Assembly (NCBI RefSeq): GCF_001898175.1
Contig: NZ_MKTH01000008.1
Coordinates: 248,001-312,000, forward strand
From: Cellulomonas sp. 73-92
Lineage (GTDB): Bacteria; Actinomycetota; Actinomycetes; Actinomycetales; Cellulomonadaceae
Direction of reading: 5' to 3'
Length of the DNA: 64,000 nucleotides
Below, piece by piece: positions 60,744-64,000 of this stretch. The position numbers were made by a program, and so were the translations under genes. A model generated the notes under the pieces. It had not been told where the DNA came from. It did no database searches and saw only the letters and a list, made by a program, of their open reading frames with translations. How positions within the stretch are numbered: the stretch's first letter is position 1; every line of letters begins with the position of its first letter.

Positions 60744-61897
60744 TGGCCCAGCCGGTGCCGCTGCCCTTCGCCGACTCGCCGCGCTCGAGCGTGGGGCTGG
60801 AGTGGGAGCTCGCCCTGGTCGACGCCGACTCCGGCGAGCTGCGGCAGGCCGCCACGGCGGTGCTCGACGCCGTCCACGCGGACGGTGACGACGACCCGCT
60901 GCGCCCCCAGGTGACGGGCGAGCTGCTGCTCAACACGATCGAGGTGTCGTCGGGCCGGTGCGCGAGCGTCGGCGAGGCCGGCACGGCGCTGCTCGACTGC
61001 CTCGACCGCGTGCGGGCCGTCGCGACGCCGCTGCGGATCGAGCTCATGGGCGGCGGCACTCACCCCTCGGCGAACTGGGCGACGCAGCGCGTGACGGACA
61101 AGCAGCGCTACGCCACGCTCATCGACCGCACCCAGTGGTGGGGCCGCCAGATGCTCATCTACGGCGTGCACGTGCACGTCGGCATCGAGTCGCGCGACAA
61201 GGTGCTGCCGCTGTCGCGCGCGATGCTCACGGTGTTCGGCGTCATCCAGTCGCTGGCCGCGTCGTCGCCGTTCTGGGGTGGGCGCGACACCGGGTACGCG
61301 TCCAACCGCGCGCTGCTGTTCCAGCAGCTGCCGACCGCGGGCCTCCCGCCGCAGCTGGTGACCTGGGGCGAGCTCGAGCAGTACGTCGGCGACATGCTCC
61401 ACGTCGGCGTCATCGACGAGTTCAACGAGCTGCGCTGGGACGTCCGCCCGTCGCCGCGGTTCGGCACGCTGGAGGTGCGGATCGCCGACAGCGCCACGAA
61501 CATCGCCGAGGTCGTCGCGATCTCGGCGCTGACGCACTGCCTCGTCGAGCACTTCACGAGCCTGGCCGACGCCGGCGAGCCCCTCCCGACCCTGCAGCCG
61601 TGGTTCGTCACCGAGAACAAGTGGCGCTCGGCGCGCTACGGCATGGACGCGATCCTCGTCACGGACTCGTCGGGCGCGGAGGAGCTCGTGTCCGAGTCGG
61701 TGGAGCGGTGGCTGGAGACGCTCGCGCCGGTCGCGGCGCGCCTCGGCTGCGCGGGCGAGCTGGAGCAGGTCCGGCTCATCCTGCGCCGGGGCGCCTCCTA
61801 CCAGCGGCAGCGGGCGGTCGCCCGCCGGCACGCGGGCGACCTCGACGCCGTCGTGCGGTCCCTGCTCGACGAGCTGCGTGCCGGCCGGCCGCTGTAG
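60743..61897 (+). CDS. glutamate-cysteine ligase family 2 / carboxylate-amine ligase (YbdK-like)
   Basis: SSVGLEWELALVDADSGELRQ...IELMGGGTHPSANW...YGVHVHVGIESRDKVLPLSRAML; starts at the ATG overlapping the previous stop. Confidence 0.9.
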   Translation: MAQPVPLPFADSPRSSVGLEWELALVDADSGELRQAATAVLDAVHADGDDDPLRPQVTGELLLNTIEVSSGRCASVGEAGTALLDCLDRVRAVATPLRIELMGGGTHPSANWATQRVTDKQRYATLIDRTQWWGRQMLIYGVHVHVGIESRDKVLPLSRAMLTVFGVIQSLAASSPFWGGRDTGYASNRALLFQQLPTAGLPPQLVTWGELEQYVGDMLHVGVIDEFNELRWDVRPSPRFGTLEVRIADSATNIAEVVAISALTHCLVEHFTSLADAGEPLPTLQPWFVTENKWRSARYGMDAILVTDSSGAEELVSESVERWLETLAPVAARLGCAGELEQVRLILRRGASYQRQRAVARRHAGDLDAVVRSLLDELRAGRPL

Positions 61898-61909
61898 CCG
61901 CCCGCGGCC

Positions 61910-62401
61910 TCAGCCGGCGGCGAGGATGGCGTCGGCCTGCCACAGCGCGAGCGCGAGGCCCTGCTGCATGCCCATCGCCAGCACCTGCTCCATCGCCTCG
62001 ACGCTGGCGAAGGTGGTGGTGATCGTCATCGTCGTGCCGCCGTACGCCTCCGCCATGCGGGCGCTCAGCCGCATCGCGGGCGGCATGCCCGGTGGCGCCT
62101 CGTCGGGCACGTCGCCGAAGCCCTCGTCGAACTCGAGGCCGGTGTGCGGCTCGATGGTCCGGAACCGGAACCACGCCGCGCTCTTCTCGCCCTCGGGGCT
62201 CGTCATGACGTAGCGCGCCGCACCGCCGGGGACGAAGTCGTGCTCGAGGAACGTCGCGGGGTATCCCGGCGGGCCCCACCAGCGCTCGAGCTGGCGCCGG
62301 TCCGCCCACAGCTCCCACACCCGCTCGGGCGGGGCGAACAGCTGGGACGTGATCGCGAGCGTCAGGGCCTGCGGGTCACGGGTGGTGTCGATCACGGCCA
62401 T
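61910..62401 (-). CDS. SRPBCC / AHSA1 domain protein
   Basis: ITSQLFAPPERVWELWADRRQLERWWGPPGYPATFLEHDFVPGGAARYVMTSPEGE. Confidence 0.88.
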   Translation of the reverse strand: MAVIDTTRDPQALTLAITSQLFAPPERVWELWADRRQLERWWGPPGYPATFLEHDFVPGGAARYVMTSPEGEKSAAWFRFRTIEPHTGLEFDEGFGDVPDEAPPGMPPAMRLSARMAEAYGGTTMTITTTFASVEAMEQVLAMGMQQGLALALWQADAILAAG

Positions 62402-62425
62402 GGCATGCCTCCTTCGTCGGTCTGT

Positions 62426-62761
62426 TCAGCGGTCGTCGGCGAGGATCGCGTCCATCCGCTCGAGGCGGCCTCGCCAGATCTCCTCGTACTGCCCCAGCAG
62501 CCGGTTGGCCGCACGGACGGTGTCGACGGAGCCGCGGACCAGCTGTTCGCGACCCCTCCGCTCCTTGGTGACGAGCGCGGCGCGCTCGAGCACGGCGACG
62601 TGCTTCTGGACCGCGGCGAAGCTCATGGCGTACCGCGCGGCGAGCGCCGAGACGCTCGCCTCCTGCCGCAGGACGCGCGTGAGGATGTCCCGCCGCGTCG
62701 CGTCCGCCAGCGCGGCGAACAGGCGGTCGACCTCGTCCTGGTTCAGAAGATCTACAACCAC
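62426..62761 (-). CDS. ArsR/SmtB-type transcriptional regulator
   Basis: LLNQDEVDRLFAALADATRRDILTRVLRQEASVSALAARYAMSFAAVQKHVAVLERAALVTKERRGREQLV; start codon uncertain (GTG at 62761). Confidence 0.85.
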   Translation of the reverse strand: MVVDLLNQDEVDRLFAALADATRRDILTRVLRQEASVSALAARYAMSFAAVQKHVAVLERAALVTKERRGREQLVRGSVDTVRAANRLLGQYEEIWRGRLERMDAILADDR

Positions 62762-62770
62762 AAGGTTGTA
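62753..62770. promoter_or_regulatory. palindromic operator overlapping the ArsR gene start
   Basis: TACAACC-ACAA-GGTTGTA, perfect 7-bp arms. Confidence 0.6.
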
Positions 62771-62772
62771 CG

Positions 62773-64000
62773 TTAGGTCGGGTTCTCCGCGCCCGCAAGG
62801 CGTTCGGGCACGACGAGGTCCTCGGCCCATCGCCAGGTAGCCAGGGCCTGGTCGAGCACCGGCACCAAGGCCTCCTCGTCGACCCCGTGGGCGAGCGTGA
62901 CCATCCAGGCTCGGCCTGCGTGGTCGAGGTGCGCCTGGTGCTCGATGCTCGCCTTCCCCACGGTGAATCGCCGACGCCACACCGGCCCCGCCGCGGTGTC
63001 CGCATGGAGCACCGGACCGGCCGGAGATCGCAGCGACCCGAGGGTCGGCCGCGCCGCATCGGCCATACGCTGCCCCGCCGACGCCGTGCCATCGGCGCTC
63101 TCGACGATCAGCGCAGCCTCGGCGGACAGCCTGACGACGGCCTCCGTGCGGCGACCGTCGAGCCGTGCCTCGCCGAGTGCCGGCAGCGCCGGTGCCGACG
63201 CCCCGAACGTCGCCACCGGGCACTCGGGCGGACCCACGGTGACGGTGACGTCCACGGCGAGCGGGTCGGCGGGAAGGTCGGGCCACGCCTCTGGCTCGCG
63301 GGCCGGCCTGCCGGCGTCCTCGATCCATCGCCAGGTGGCCAGCACCGCGTCGACGACGCCGGACATCCAGGACTGGGGGCTCTGCCCGATCACACCGATC
63401 GCGAAGGCCCAGCCACCGTGGTCGACGTGCGTGTCGACGAGGAACGACGTGTCCGTGGTGAGGACGTGCCGCCAGGCCGGCCCTGCGGGCGTGTCGATCG
63501 CGAAGACGTCGCCGTGCGGTTGCCAGCGGTCCGGAACGGCCCTGCGCGTCACCTGGCAGCGTTCGGCTGCGGGCCCGAGGACGTGACCGCCCCGCACCGA
63601 CCCGACCCTCCCGAAGCAGACGACGTTGATCGCCGTGCCGGGCGCCAACCGCAGCTGGGCGTCCGTGCGTGCGCCGTCCGACTGGAGCCGCGCGTCGGGC
63701 TCGGCTGCGCAGGGTGCAGCGAAACGCTCGCCGGGTCGACCGTCGCCGAGCGGGGGGACGACGATCGGGCAGCTGAGCGCGTAGACGTCGGTGGGGAAGG
63801 CCGAGGGCGCCTTCCCGATCCGACCGAAGAGCGGGAACGCCTGTCGAGCCTTCGCGGCGGCCTCGGCGCGGAGCTCCGGCCGGCCGCGCGTCGCGATCCG
63901 CGTCATCTTGGCCCGCAGCATCAGCCGCCCGACCACGTGGAGCGCCGGGAAGACGAGCACGAAGAACACCAGGAGCTTCGCACTGTCGGCGAGCCCCCAG
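62773..64000 (-). CDS. hypothetical membrane-anchored protein with two internal repeats; frame open to window edge
   Basis: N-terminal TM (KLLVFFVLVFPALHVVGRL), then duplicated units ending DAVLATWRWIED and DQALATWRWAED; reading continues past 63969 to 64000. Confidence 0.6.
   Translation of the reverse strand, partial: WGLADSAKLLVFFVLVFPALHVVGRLMLRAKMTRIATRGRPELRAEAAAKARQAFPLFGRIGKAPSAFPTDVYALSCPIVVPPLGDGRPGERFAAPCAAEPDARLQSDGARTDAQLRLAPGTAINVVCFGRVGSVRGGHVLGPAAERCQVTRRAVPDRWQPHGDVFAIDTPAGPAWRHVLTTDTSFLVDTHVDHGGWAFAIGVIGQSPQSWMSGVVDAVLATWRWIEDAGRPAREPEAWPDLPADPLAVDVTVTVGPPECPVATFGASAPALPALGEARLDGRRTEAVVRLSAEAALIVESADGTASAGQRMADAARPTLGSLRSPAGPVLHADTAAGPVWRRRFTVGKASIEHQAHLDHAGRAWMVTLAHGVDEEALVPVLDQALATWRWAEDLVVPERLAGAENPT

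Overview
High-GC actinobacterial chromosome segment, probably Micrococcales-like (inferred from codon bias and gene content only). It is densely coding, about 50 genes, with no rRNA, tRNA, CRISPR or transposase that I could support. From left to right the window holds: a sugar ABC transporter/ROK locus; DUF167; mdh-icd; aquaporin; a secreted GH55-like beta-helix protein; purH-purN-perM; sucCD; a small HTH + stand-alone Clp_N gene pair; a PcrA/UvrD helicase; an OYE-type reductase; a PspC sensor kinase/LuxR regulator/PspC membrane protein module; two paralogous 'LigA-like' membrane proteins; guaA; a two-gene ABC exporter; SURF1; xfp-pta-ackA; SSADH-type ALDH; a PTS/1-PFK/Zn-dehydrogenase/DeoR locus; guaB3; guaB; a BldM-like regulator; MerR; a WhiD-like WhiB protein; groES; a methyltransferase; GCS2; and ArsR/AHSA1. 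The strongest non-routine observations are: (i) a ZTP (pfl) riboswitch inside the purN-purH operon with a visible SD-sequestering expression platform; (ii) an HTH/Clp_N operon with twin perfect palindromes placed on the -35 and -10 of an apparently leaderless promoter; (iii) an extremely asymmetric heterodimeric ABC exporter, one subunit lacking Walker A and the other lacking the LSGGQ signature; (iv) a BldM-like regulator with a degenerate receiver next to guaB and whiD; (v) a shared palindrome upstream of icd and sucC; (vi) a polyol-PTS locus that implies a fructose-1-phosphate route; (vii) several large intergenic inverted-repeat structures. All calls come from reading sequence and translations; no database searches were run.
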